Positions 17,435-25,890 of a stretch of DNA of 64,000 nucleotides are shown here, piece after piece; the first letter of the stretch is position 1; each line of letters opens with the position of its first letter. The position numbers were made by a program, and so were the translations under genes. The stretch spans positions 459,675 through 523,674 of the forward strand of contig JAKPOP010000010.1 in NCBI GenBank assembly GCA_029547805.1. Reading direction: 5' to 3'. The DNA comes from Deltaproteobacteria bacterium (GTDB lineage: Bacteria > Myxococcota_A > UBA9042 > DTJE01). The notes below the pieces were generated by a model. That model had not been told where the DNA came from. It was given only the letters and a program-made list of their open reading frames with translations, and did not search any database.

Positions 17435-19450
17435 ATGGGCCGGTATCCGCTTCGGCAGCTGGTCCTTGCGGCGATGCTTTCCGGGAGCCTGCTCGGCTGC
17501 TCCTCGCGGCCGCCACCGCAGGCCCCCGACGACTTCACCCTGGAGGGGGCCCTCCCGGCCCTGGTGTCGCTGCAACTGGACGAGGTCTTCCTGGGCAACC
17601 TCGCGGCCCTGGCCGACCGGGTGCCTCGCAGGCCCGAACTGGCGGAGGCCTACGGGCGATTCGCCCTGGGCGGACTGGCCGCGGCGATGGCCGGGCAGCA
17701 CCCGGCCCTGACCCGACTGGTCGGCAGCGACCTCCGGGACCCCTCGGCCCTGCCCCGCCATCTGCGGGAAATCGCCCGGAAGGTCGAGGGAGCGGACCGG
17801 GAACTCGGCACGGCCATCGAGTCCCTTGCGGCCGCCTGGTCCACCGAGGGCGACGTCTCGGCGGCCCTGGCCTTCGCGAAGGGGACCCATCCGGCGGCGC
17901 CGGCCTTCCGGGCCCTGCTGGCCACCCGACTGCTGGCCGCCCTGGAGGGGGTGGTGGACGCCCCGGAAACCGAACGGGGCCTGCTCTTCCAGCAGGCCTT
18001 TCCAACCCTGCCCACCGGCCCCGCCACCGACATGACCCGGACGGCCTTCCCGGCCGCCCTGTCGCTGCTGGGGGACCTGTTGAAGGCCGGGGCCGGGCCC
18101 GAAGAAGGGCTGGGTCGCACCTTCGCAACCCTCCGGCAGCAGGCCGCCGATCGCCTGGGCAACCGCTGGTTCGTCCTTCCCCTCCCGGCCGGCCAGGCCG
18201 CCCGCCCTGGAGCCGTGCAGTCGGGACTCGCAGGACCCTATACCCCCCTGCTCTTGTGGGCCGTGTCCCCCGAGGGGGCGGGGGCCGAGTTACGGCCGGC
18301 CATCCGCTGGAGCCCCGAGGGGCCGGTGCCGCTCCAGGCCCCGGAGGAGGCGGCGGCCCGGAGTCGCCTCCCGGCGGAGGTCCTGGCCGGACGCCTGAAG
18401 CAGGTGCCTCCGGAGGCTCGGGAGGCCCTGGGTGCCCTGGCCCGGGGCGCCGCGGAACAGGAGCCCATGGCCTGGCCGAGCCTGAACGGCATCGGGATCC
18501 TCTCCGGCGAGCGGGGAGAACGGGGCCTCCCGGTGCTGGTGGACCTCCGGGGAGAACCCACAGCCAGGGTCTTCCAGGGCGCACTGGCCGTCCTCTCCCA
18601 GGCCGGCTTCACGGACCTGCGCCTCGCGGCCCCGGGCACCGTCGGTCGAAGCCTCGCCTTCTTCTACCGGAAGCCCCCTTCCCTGCCGGGCATCGCGCCG
18701 CTGCAGGGGGCACGGGTGCTGGTGCTGGTGGGACCTGCCTCCGCGAAGGTCTTCGGGCCGCCGGGCAGCGGGAAGGTCTCCCGGGAGGGATGGCCGGAGG
18801 GAACCCAGGTGGGGGCCGAGGGGCAGGGCCCGATGCGGGTCGAGGTGCCCTGGACCCGCGAGGAGGGGTTCCGAGGCCGGCTGGCCCAGGTGGTGGGCCT
18901 GTGGCGGGAGCGGGCCCTGGCGGCGGTCCCGGTGGACGTGCTGGCCGGAACGCCCGAGATCCCGGCGCTGGCGATGCTGGATGCGGCCCAGGAGGTCTTC
19001 GCCTCCCCGGGCAGCCCCTTCGGGGACCTGGGGACCTGGTTCCCGGGCCTCTCCTGCGCCCAGGGCGGCGCCTGCCCCGCCGCCATCCCCGTGATCTTCA
19101 GCGACGCAAAGCCCCCGAAGGAGAAGGCCCCGGTGACCGTGACCGAGACCCGGCCGGCGGGGTTCTGCGACCCCCAGTCGGTCCAGCGCACGATCCTGGG
19201 CCGGTCCGGGGCCTACCGGGCCTGCTACGAGCAGGAGCTGCAGCGCTACGGGCGACTGGAGGGTCGACTGGAGCTGCGCTTCACCATCGAGCCAGACGGC
19301 AGCGTGTCGGGGATCACGGTGGTCCAGAATGAACTGAACCGCTCCGTGGAGGCCTGCGTGATTCGCCAGGTCAGCCAGCTGAGGTTTTCCAAGCCGGACG
19401 GTGGGGTCTGCGTGATCCGGTGGCCCTTCCGCTTCCAGCCCGGAGGGTGA
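17435..19450 (+). CDS. Lipoprotein with AgmX/PglI-like C-terminal domain
   Basis: Predicted outer-envelope lipoprotein of 671 residues. The N-terminus from the ATG at 17435 is a lipoprotein signal ending in LLGC, with Cys at about residue 23, and a GGGAGG site precedes it. A longer start at 17375 would bury the signal, so it was rejected. The long middle (about 30-560) is Ala/Leu/Pro-rich and unrecognised. The last 100 residues (CDPQSVQRTILGRSGAYRACYEQEL, GRLELRFTIEPDGSV, ACVIRQVSQLRF) match the AgmX/PglI C-terminal, TonB-like domain frequent in Myxococcota envelope proteins. It carries its own promoter. The next gene starts 3 bases after its stop. The function is unknown. Confidence 0.8.
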   Translation: MGRYPLRQLVLAAMLSGSLLGCSSRPPPQAPDDFTLEGALPALVSLQLDEVFLGNLAALADRVPRRPELAEAYGRFALGGLAAAMAGQHPALTRLVGSDLRDPSALPRHLREIARKVEGADRELGTAIESLAAAWSTEGDVSAALAFAKGTHPAAPAFRALLATRLLAALEGVVDAPETERGLLFQQAFPTLPTGPATDMTRTAFPAALSLLGDLLKAGAGPEEGLGRTFATLRQQAADRLGNRWFVLPLPAGQAARPGAVQSGLAGPYTPLLLWAVSPEGAGAELRPAIRWSPEGPVPLQAPEEAAARSRLPAEVLAGRLKQVPPEAREALGALARGAAEQEPMAWPSLNGIGILSGERGERGLPVLVDLRGEPTARVFQGALAVLSQAGFTDLRLAAPGTVGRSLAFFYRKPPSLPGIAPLQGARVLVLVGPASAKVFGPPGSGKVSREGWPEGTQVGAEGQGPMRVEVPWTREEGFRGRLAQVVGLWRERALAAVPVDVLAGTPEIPALAMLDAAQEVFASPGSPFGDLGTWFPGLSCAQGGACPAAIPVIFSDAKPPKEKAPVTVTETRPAGFCDPQSVQRTILGRSGAYRACYEQELQRYGRLEGRLELRFTIEPDGSVSGITVVQNELNRSVEACVIRQVSQLRFSKPDGGVCVIRWPFRFQPGG

Positions 19451-19453
19451 GCG

Positions 19454-20587
19454 ATGTCGATTCCCTGGAACTACGACCTGCTGATCTTCGACATGGAGGA
19501 TGCGCTGGTGGACCAGTCGGTCAGCCTGTGCACCGCCCTGTCCCGGGCCGTGGACACCTACCTGACCGTGCTGATCGGGGTGGGATCCGATGGACCGCCC
19601 CTCTTCACGGCGGACGAGGTCCGGTCCTTCCAGGAGGCCATGGACTTCGAGTCCGACGAGGCCGTGCTGGAGGCCCTGCTGGTCCATGCCCTGGACCTGC
19701 TCCCCGAGGACCTCGACGAGGGGGCCTTCGAGGGGGCCGACGGCCGGGAGATGCTGGACGCGGTGCGCCACGGCGGCCATGTCCGGACCACTCTCGCGGA
19801 ACTCCGGGCCCGGAAGAACCTCCCGGGGTTCCAGCGGGCCCTGCGGCACCTGGGAGGCGGACGGCGCGGCCTGCCGCGGCTTCGCACCCGGAACCGATGG
19901 ATGGTGATGGCCGAGGGCCACATCATGATGGACAACCTGGTCCGGCGGGTGCTCGCGGAGGTCTTCCTCGGAGAGGACCTGTTCCAGAAGGAGTACGGAC
20001 GCGGCAGGCAGTTCTACCTGGGGGACGGGACGCTGGACCTGGAGACCGGCTGGCTCTCGGTGGAGGACATCACCTTCCTCCGGCAGCGGTGCCCCCTGGC
20101 CGCCCTGACCTCTCGGAGCCAGGCCGAGGCCCTGGCAGCCCTGGAGGTACTGGGGATCGCCTCGCTGATCGAGGTCGTGGTGGGACGAGACTCCCAGGGA
20201 ATGGGGGTCGCCGACGCCGAGGAGGTGGACTTCGTCCGGTCCCTGGGCATCGGTGCGACGCTCATGGCGGACTACGCCGTGCGGGTGACCGAGGCCATCG
20301 AGCGGGTCCGGGCCCAGGAGGGCATCGAGAACCTGACCCGCGTCGGGTGGATTGGCAACTGCGCCCGGGAAGGGCGCAATTTCCAGACCCTCAAGGAGCG
20401 CTACCGACTGACGTGCATCGGGGTGGCCTTCGGAGCCGATCGCAAGACCCTCACGGTGCAGCGGGAGCGGGGTGCGGACATGGTGGTCACCGAGCCTTCC
20501 CAGTTGATGCGGATGCTGCCGGAGCGTCCCAGACCTCGGGGACCGGAGTCGGCCCGACACCAGGAACCGGGTCGCCGCCGCTACTGA
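19454..20587 (+). CDS. HAD-like protein with altered nucleophile motif, function unknown
   Basis: A 377-residue cytoplasmic protein. The N-terminus LLIFDMEDALVD aligns with motif I of the haloacid dehalogenase superfamily (normally hhhDxDGT). The nucleophile Asp13 is kept, but the second acid is Glu15 and the following Gly-Thr is Asp-Ala. A possible motif II is ALTSRSQAEA near residue 220, and a late MVVTEPSQL segment resembles the end of HAD folds. It is probably co-transcribed with the lipoprotein 3 bases upstream. It could be a hydrolase of reduced activity or a binding protein. It ends convergently with dnaB, overlapping by 7 bases. Confidence 0.5.
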   Translation: MSIPWNYDLLIFDMEDALVDQSVSLCTALSRAVDTYLTVLIGVGSDGPPLFTADEVRSFQEAMDFESDEAVLEALLVHALDLLPEDLDEGAFEGADGREMLDAVRHGGHVRTTLAELRARKNLPGFQRALRHLGGGRRGLPRLRTRNRWMVMAEGHIMMDNLVRRVLAEVFLGEDLFQKEYGRGRQFYLGDGTLDLETGWLSVEDITFLRQRCPLAALTSRSQAEALAALEVLGIASLIEVVVGRDSQGMGVADAEEVDFVRSLGIGATLMADYAVRVTEAIERVRAQEGIENLTRVGWIGNCAREGRNFQTLKERYRLTCIGVAFGADRKTLTVQRERGADMVVTEPSQLMRMLPERPRPRGPESARHQEPGRRRY

Positions 20588-21993
20588 GGTTCGCCGTACG
20601 AGGCCACCTCGGCCACCGTCATCGTCTCCCGGCGCATCACGAGGCGGGCGGTTCCCGTGGGCCCGTTGCGCTGCTTCGCGACGATCACCTCCAGGATCCC
20701 CTTGTCCTCCTCCTTGGTTTCTTTCTTGTCGTAGTACTCGGGACGATACAGGAACATCACCACGTCGGCGTCCTGCTCGATGGCGCCGGACTCCCGGAGG
20801 TCGCTCAGTATCGGGCGCTTGTCCTTCCCGGGCCGCTGGTCCGGGGCCCGGGACAACTGGGACAGGGCCACCACGGGGATCCCCAGTTCCTTGGCCATCG
20901 CCTTGAGGGACCGGGAGATCTCGCTGATCTGCTGCTCCCGACTCACCCGCTTGTCCGACGGCTCCATCAACTGGAGATAGTCCACCATCACGAGGTCCAA
21001 CCCCGACTTCCACTGGAGTCGCCGGGCCTTGGCCCGCAATTCCAGCACCGAGATCCGGGGCGAGTCGTCCAGGAAGATCGGGAAGGTGGCCAACTGGGCC
21101 CGGGTGGCTTCCAGCAACCGCATCTCCGACTCGGCCAGCTGCCCGGTCCGCAGCCGCAAGGCGTCCACCCCGCTCCGGATCGCCAGCATGCGGTCCGTGA
21201 TCTGACTCTCGTTCATCTCGAGGCTGCAGAAGAGGACCGTCGCCGGCTCTCCGTACCCCCGGGCCCCGACGGCGGCGTTGATGGCCAGGTTCAGAGCAAA
21301 GGCCGTCTTGCCCATCGACGGGCGTGCCGCGATGATCACCAGGTCGGACCGCTGGAACCCCCCGAGCATCTTGTTCAGTTCGGCATACCCCGTCGTGATC
21401 CCGGTGATGGGACTCCGGTGCTCATACTGCTGGCGGACCTTCTCCATCGACCGGTCCACCGCCTCGGCCAGCGTCACCACCGACCGTCGGAGCTGTTCGT
21501 CCCGGATTGCCAGGACCCGCTTCTCCGACCGATCCAGGTACTCCTCCGGCTCGATCTCGGCGCCGTATCCCTCGGAGACGATCGTGCCGGCCGCCTCGAT
21601 CATCCGGCGCACCAGGGCCCGATCCCGGATGATCCGGGCCTGGGCCTCCAGGCCGCTGGGCGAGGTGGCCTCCCGGACCAGGTGGGACAGGAAGGCCGGC
21701 CCGCCCACGAGCTCCAGATCCCCCTGCGTTCGCAGGGCGTCCGACACGGTCACGACATCGATGCCACGCTGGCTCTCGAAGAGGCGAATCATCGCCTGGA
21801 AGACCCGCTGGTGCCGCTCCACGAAGAAGTCCTCGGCCCGAAGGTGCTCCAGCGCGGCGGCCATTGATGCGGCATCGAGCAGGATCGTCCCCAGCAGGGC
21901 CTCCTCGGCCTCGGGGCTGTGGGGAAGGGGGACCTCCCCGGGACCGACGCGCCGACCGGTGGGACGGGACTTCCTGGGGGGACGGGTCTCCAT
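20581..21993 (-). CDS. dnaB: Replicative DNA helicase
   Basis: Hexameric 5'-3' helicase that unwinds DNA at the replication fork. It has 470 residues: an N-terminal helical domain (PHSPEAEEALLGTILLD) and a RecA-like domain with Walker A (ARPSMGKTA) near residue 222, Walker B-type LDLVMVDYLQLM, and the DLRESGAIEQDADVVMFLYR motif. The start ATG at 21993 is only 8 bases from the -10 element and has no Shine-Dalgarno, so the mRNA is probably leaderless. Divergent from mutL. No intein is present. Confidence 0.97.
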   Translation of the reverse strand: METRPPRKSRPTGRRVGPGEVPLPHSPEAEEALLGTILLDAASMAAALEHLRAEDFFVERHQRVFQAMIRLFESQRGIDVVTVSDALRTQGDLELVGGPAFLSHLVREATSPSGLEAQARIIRDRALVRRMIEAAGTIVSEGYGAEIEPEEYLDRSEKRVLAIRDEQLRRSVVTLAEAVDRSMEKVRQQYEHRSPITGITTGYAELNKMLGGFQRSDLVIIAARPSMGKTAFALNLAINAAVGARGYGEPATVLFCSLEMNESQITDRMLAIRSGVDALRLRTGQLAESEMRLLEATRAQLATFPIFLDDSPRISVLELRAKARRLQWKSGLDLVMVDYLQLMEPSDKRVSREQQISEISRSLKAMAKELGIPVVALSQLSRAPDQRPGKDKRPILSDLRESGAIEQDADVVMFLYRPEYYDKKETKEEDKGILEVIVAKQRNGPTGTARLVMRRETMTVAEVASYGEPQ

Positions 21994-22001
21994 CGCGAGG
22001 C

Positions 22002-22030
22002 AGCATAGATTCCACCTCTCCAGGAATCAA
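22002..22030 (-). promoter_or_regulatory. dnaB promoter
   Basis: On the minus strand, TTGATT (22030-22025), a 17-base spacer, then TATGCT (22007-22002). Transcription would begin at or next to the ATG at 21993, giving a leaderless message. It lies back to back with the mutL promoter. Confidence 0.65.
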
Positions 22031-22040
22031 TAGGGGACCG

Positions 22041-22069
22041 TTGACGTCGCGGAGTGGGCACCGTACCTT
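22041..22069 (+). promoter_or_regulatory. mutL promoter
   Basis: TTGACG at 22041-22046, a 17-base spacer, then TACCTT at 22064-22069. The mutL ATG at 22077 is 8 bases past the -10, so transcription and translation starts would nearly coincide. There is no purine-rich ribosome-binding site in between. Confidence 0.6.
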
Positions 22070-22076
22070 GTGCGCC

Positions 22077-23849
22077 ATGGAGACGCCCCGCATCCAGGTC
22101 CTCCCGGAAGAGACGATCAACCAGATTGCCGCGGGCGAGGTGGTGGAGAACGCGGCGTCGGTGGTCAAGGAACTGCTGGAGAATGCCCTGGATGCCGGGG
22201 CGACGCGGATCGGGGTGCTGCTGGAGGGAGGGGGAATCGGGCGGACCGAGGTCTGGGACGACGGGTGCGGCATGTCTCCCGAGGAGGCCCGGCTGGCCCT
22301 CCAGCGCCACGCCACGAGCAAGATCCGCCGGGCCGAGGACCTGGACAGACTGGGGACGTTGGGGTTCCGGGGGGAGGCCCTGCCCTCCATCGCCTCGGTC
22401 TCCCGCTTCACGCTGGTCAGCCGCCGGCGCGAGGACGACGCGGGAGTTCGCATCGAGGTCCTGCCAGGCGGCCTCCGGGATCGCCCCGAGGCCTGCCCCG
22501 CAGGCACCCGGGTGATCGTCGAGGACCTCTTCCACAACGTCCCGGCCCGACGGAAGTTCCAGCGGGGGGAACGGGCCCAGGTCGCAGCCGTGACCGACGT
22601 GGTGACCCGCGCCGCCCTGGCTCGCCCCGACGTGCACTTCACCCTGTCGTCCCAGGGGCGCACGCTGCTGGACCTGCCTCCCTGCCCGGACCTGGACAGC
22701 CGGGCCCCGGCCTGCCTGGGACGGGAGGCCCTGGGTCGTCCGGTGTCCCTCCGGCGAAGCCTCCCGGACGGGATCGCCATCGAGGGGGTCCTGGGCGAGC
22801 CCTCCCGAGCCCGGGCCGACGCCTCACGACTCGTGCTGCTGGTCAACGGCCGGCCGGTGCAGGACCTGGGCCTGCGGCGGTCCGTCCTGCTGGCCTACGG
22901 GGTGCTGCTTCCTCCGGGGCGGTTCCCGGCGGCGGTGCTGCACGTGCGCCTGGATCCAGGGGACGTGGACGTCAACGTGCATCCCCGGAAGACCGAGGTG
23001 CGCTTCCGGGCCGCCCGGGAGGTCCAGGGGGCGATCTTCGAGGCCTGCCGGGAGGCCCTGGCCTCGACGTCCTGGGTCGAGGTCCCGGGACCGATGACCA
23101 CCCGGCCGATCTCCGATCCCGGCGTCCTTGGAGGCCTCCCCGGGGGACCGGAAACCCGGGAGACCGCATGGGAACCGCCGGAGGCCTTCCGGGAACCTGG
23201 TGTCCGGGAGGTGGCGGCCCCTGCCCGTCCCTTCCCGGCGATGCTGGACCTGACCCCGTCTGCCCGGGGGCGCTGGTCCTCCTTGCGCTACGTCGGCCAG
23301 GTGGGGGAGACCGTGCTGGTGCTCCAGGGCCCCGGGACCATGGTGCTGGTGGACCAGCACGCGGCCCACGAGCGGGTCCACTTCGACGCCCTCTGGCGAG
23401 GCATCCGGTCCGGAACCGTGGCCCGGGAGGCCCTGCTGTTTCCCGAGGTGGTTCACCTGGAGGACCGGGAGGCCTCCCGGCTGTCCGAGGCGATCCAGGT
23501 CCTCTCGGGACTGGGATTCGACCTGGAGGCCTATGGAGGATCCGCGGTGATCGTCCGGGGCCTCCCGGCGGTCCTCCGGGGCAAGGCCGTCGGACCGGTG
23601 GTCCGGGAGGTGGCGGCCTCCCTGGCCGACGACTCGGTCCGAAGCGGGGTGGAGCCCCTGGAAAAGGCCGTGGCCACGGTGGCCTGCCATGCCTCGGTGC
23701 GGGCCGGCGACCCCCTCGGAGAGGAGGAGGTCCAACGCCTGCTCCAGGCCATGGACGCCGTGGAGGACCTGGCGGCCTACTGCCCCCACGGCCGTCAGGC
23801 GGTGGTGGTCTTCCCGCTGGAGACGGTGCTCCGATGGTTCGGTCGATGA
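22077..23849 (+). CDS. mutL: DNA mismatch repair protein MutL
   Basis: Couples MutS mismatch recognition to strand incision. It has 590 residues. The GHKL ATPase domain is at the N-terminus (ETINQIAAGEVVENAASVVKEL, LDAGATRI, DDGCGM, LGFRGEALPSI). The C-terminal domain has DQHAAHERVHFD near residue 427, ACHASVRAG near 536 and CPHGR near 571. These are the metal-site motifs of MutL proteins with intrinsic endonuclease activity, although the last acid of the first motif is Asp rather than Glu. The start at 22077 is supported by the promoter. The miaA ATG overlaps its stop. Confidence 0.96.
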   Translation: METPRIQVLPEETINQIAAGEVVENAASVVKELLENALDAGATRIGVLLEGGGIGRTEVWDDGCGMSPEEARLALQRHATSKIRRAEDLDRLGTLGFRGEALPSIASVSRFTLVSRRREDDAGVRIEVLPGGLRDRPEACPAGTRVIVEDLFHNVPARRKFQRGERAQVAAVTDVVTRAALARPDVHFTLSSQGRTLLDLPPCPDLDSRAPACLGREALGRPVSLRRSLPDGIAIEGVLGEPSRARADASRLVLLVNGRPVQDLGLRRSVLLAYGVLLPPGRFPAAVLHVRLDPGDVDVNVHPRKTEVRFRAAREVQGAIFEACREALASTSWVEVPGPMTTRPISDPGVLGGLPGGPETRETAWEPPEAFREPGVREVAAPARPFPAMLDLTPSARGRWSSLRYVGQVGETVLVLQGPGTMVLVDQHAAHERVHFDALWRGIRSGTVAREALLFPEVVHLEDREASRLSEAIQVLSGLGFDLEAYGGSAVIVRGLPAVLRGKAVGPVVREVAASLADDSVRSGVEPLEKAVATVACHASVRAGDPLGEEEVQRLLQAMDAVEDLAAYCPHGRQAVVVFPLETVLRWFGR

Positions 23850-24793
23850 CCCCCCGTGGATCCCAGGCCATGCCGCTCCTCTGCCTGATGGGGACGACGG
23901 CCTCGGGCAAGACGGCCCTCTCGATCCGCCTGGCCGAGGCGCTGGCGGGCGAGGTGGTCAACGGGGACTCGATGCAGGTCTTCCGGGGTCTGGAGATCGG
24001 CACGGCCGCTCCGACCCCGGAGGAGCGAGGGGCCGTTCCCCATCACCTGTTCGGCATCTGGGAACCCACCGAGGAGCCCGACGCGGCCCGCTGGGCCCGG
24101 CTGGCGGCCGATCGATGCCGGGAGATTGCCGGTCGGGGCCGCGTGCCCATCCTGGTCGGCGGCACCTTCTTCTGGTTCCGGGTGCTGCTGGAGGGTCTCT
24201 CGCACATCCCGCCGGTCCCCCGGGAGGTGCGACTGGAGGTGCTGGCGGACCTGGCGCGGGAGGGACCCGAGGCCCTGCACCGACGCCTGCAAGGGCTGGA
24301 CCCCGCCATCGCCGCCCGCCTCTCCCCCGGGGACTCCCAGCGGGTCGCCCGGGCCCTCGAGGTGGTCCTGGCCACCGGGACCCCCCTCTCGACCCTCCAG
24401 CAGCAAGCGCCGGTGCCCTTCCTGGAGGCACGGGTCCTCCGCCTCGCCCCGACCCTGACGGTGGAGGAGACCGACCGGCGCATCGCCCAGCGGGCCCGCC
24501 GGATGTTCGAGGAGGGCATCGTGGACGAGGTCCGCCGAGTGCTGGGCGCCGGATGTCCCCCGGACGCCCGGCCCCTCCGGACGGCCTCCTACGCCCCGGT
24601 CGTGGACCTGATTCTGGGACGCTGCACGGAACCGGAGGCCCGGGAGCGGGTCATCCTGGGACATCGCCAGTATGCCAAACGCCAACGGACCTGGCTCCGG
24701 AGGGAATCGGACCTGGTGCGGATCTCCGGGGCCTCCCCCTGGGAGGACGCCCTCCGGGTCGTGACGGCTTTCCTTCGGGAGGTCCGGGGCTGA
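23846..24793 (+). CDS. miaA: tRNA dimethylallyltransferase
   Basis: Adds a dimethylallyl group to A37 of tRNAs that read codons beginning with U. It has 315 residues: P-loop GTTASGKTAL, the substrate motif NGDSMQVFRGLEIGTA, VGGTFFWFRVLLEG, and the C-terminal GHRQYAKRQRTWLRRE signature. The start is taken as the ATG at 23846, overlapping the mutL stop (ATGA). An ATG at 23870 (MPLLCLMG) is an alternative nearer the P-loop. mutL-miaA adjacency is common in bacteria. Confidence 0.95.
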   Translation: MTPRGSQAMPLLCLMGTTASGKTALSIRLAEALAGEVVNGDSMQVFRGLEIGTAAPTPEERGAVPHHLFGIWEPTEEPDAARWARLAADRCREIAGRGRVPILVGGTFFWFRVLLEGLSHIPPVPREVRLEVLADLAREGPEALHRRLQGLDPAIAARLSPGDSQRVARALEVVLATGTPLSTLQQQAPVPFLEARVLRLAPTLTVEETDRRIAQRARRMFEEGIVDEVRRVLGAGCPPDARPLRTASYAPVVDLILGRCTEPEARERVILGHRQYAKRQRTWLRRESDLVRISGASPWEDALRVVTAFLREVRG

Positions 24794-24841
24794 CCGGGCG
24801 CCGAGGGGGGTGAGACCGCCCCGGGGCACCGTCACGGCGGG

Positions 24842-25678
24842 TCAGAAATCCAGCGTGGCCCGGATCTGGCGGCGCTTCTGGAACATCTTCTCCTGGCGCT
24901 CCTGCTCCTCCTTGCAGATGATGCAGAAGGTCGTCTCGGGGCGGGCCAGCAGGCGCTTGCGCCCGATCGGATTCCCGCAGGACTCGCAGATGTCGTACTC
25001 CCCTTCCTCGATGCGGGTCAGGGCCTTTTCGATCTTTCGCAACAGGAACTTCTCCCGGTCCCGCATCCGGTACTCGAAGGACTGATCGTACTCCGTCGAG
25101 GCCTGGTCCACCTCGTCGGGGGCCCGGGACTCCAGGTTCTCCTGGGCCTCCATCGTCTCCCGGGCCGACTCGATCAGCGCCTGCCGCCTCTCGCTCAACA
25201 GTTGCCGGAACTCCTCCACCTCCTCGGGGGTCAACCGCTTCTGGAGGTCTTCATCCCGACCGCCGCTCTTCGGGGGCACCCGGGGTCCGGTCCGCCCCTC
25301 TTCCTCCTCGGGATGGGGCTCCGGAACCCCAGCGGGAGTCTTGCCCGCCGCCTTGGCCGGAGCCTTCGCCGGGGCCTTGGCCGGGGCCTTGGCGGCCTTC
25401 GCGGGCGCCGCCGCCTTCGCCGGGGCCTTGGCAGGCGCCTTGGCGGAGGCCTTCGCAGGTGCCTTTGCCGGGGCCTTGGCCGGTGCCGCCGTCTTTGCGG
25501 GAGCCTTCGCGGCGGCCTTGGCGGGCGCCGCCGCCTTCGCCGGGGCCTTGGCAGGCGCCTTGGCGGGCGCGGCCGCCTTCGCGGGGGCCTTCGCCGGTGC
25601 CTTGGCGGGCGCCGCCGCCTTCGCGGGAGCCTTTCCCGTCGTCACTTCCTCGTCCGTTGGAGCGGTCTTCTTCGCCAC
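24842..25678 (-). CDS. dksA: DksA/TraR-family RNA polymerase-binding protein with long Ala-Lys-Pro tail
   Basis: DksA enters the RNA polymerase secondary channel and, with ppGpp, controls rRNA and stress promoters. The last 145 residues are a full DksA: a coiled coil whose tip keeps two Asp in PDEVDQAS, then a zinc finger with Cys231, 234, 252 and 255. The first 120 residues are unusual: AKAPAKA/AAPAKAP repeats, strongly basic, like histone H1 tails. Similar tails occur on some proteins of Myxococcota. GTG start at 25678, 6 bases after AGGAGG. The gene has its own strong promoter and lies just downstream of drmC on the same strand. Confidence 0.9.
   Translation of the reverse strand: MAKKTAPTDEEVTTGKAPAKAAAPAKAPAKAPAKAAAPAKAPAKAPAKAAAPAKAAAKAPAKTAAPAKAPAKAPAKASAKAPAKAPAKAAAPAKAAKAPAKAPAKAPAKAAGKTPAGVPEPHPEEEEGRTGPRVPPKSGGRDEDLQKRLTPEEVEEFRQLLSERRQALIESARETMEAQENLESRAPDEVDQASTEYDQSFEYRMRDREKFLLRKIEKALTRIEEGEYDICESCGNPIGRKRLLARPETTFCIICKEEQERQEKMFQKRRQIRATLDF
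25333..25640 (-). repeat. Coding tandem repeats (Ala/Lys/Pro) in the dksA-type gene
   Basis: The segment consists of degenerate 12-15-base units encoding Ala-Lys-Ala-Pro. It contains a larger exact direct repeat: 46 identical bases at 25401-25446 and 25521-25566, exactly 120 bases (40 codons) apart. The frame is kept throughout, so the repeats lengthen or shorten the protein tail without disrupting the DksA domain. Confidence 0.9.
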
Positions 25679-25734
25679 GGCAACCTCCTTCCCAACAAGG
25701 CCTCTCCGGGGTCGGCCACTCGGGCCGGAGGCTC

Positions 25735-25763
25735 ATTATTTGGGAGGCCTCTCGAATCGTCAA
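25735..25763 (-). promoter_or_regulatory. Promoter of the dksA-type gene
   Basis: On the minus strand, TTGACG (25763-25758), a 17-base spacer, then AATAAT (25740-25735), one of the best sigma-70 matches in the window. A leader of about 50 bases precedes the GTG. The remaining 25764-25890, between this promoter and drmC, contains no gene and no clear terminator. Confidence 0.65.
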
Positions 25764-25890
25764 GCCACTCCCCAAAGAAGGCACAAGCAGACCAGATTGG
25801 CCATGGCGCGTCCCGTCTTGCCCACCGGGAGGTCCCCGTCACCTGTTTGCTGATGTTCGAGCGTTTCGGCGAAGCCTCGGATGTCCTCGG

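Noticed and set aside
18290-21013. Minus-strand open frame of 907 codons over the lipoprotein, HAD-like gene and the end of dnaB
   Set aside because: Composition is antisense Arg/Gly/Pro-rich, and it crosses dnaB in another frame. The plus-strand genes have a lipobox, start sites and conserved domains.
22070-23845. In-frame upstream extension of miaA through mutL (907 codons in total)
   Set aside because: It is the alternative frame of mutL. Family length and the ATGA overlap put the miaA start at 23846.
25333-25640. Regular short repeats resembling a CRISPR array or minisatellite
   Set aside because: The units are in frame, encode Ala-Lys-Pro, have no unique spacers, and lie within the dksA-type gene.
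25764-25890. Intrinsic terminator or attachment site at the drmC end of the DISARM island
   Set aside because: No stem followed by T residues and no repeat matching the other edge was found.
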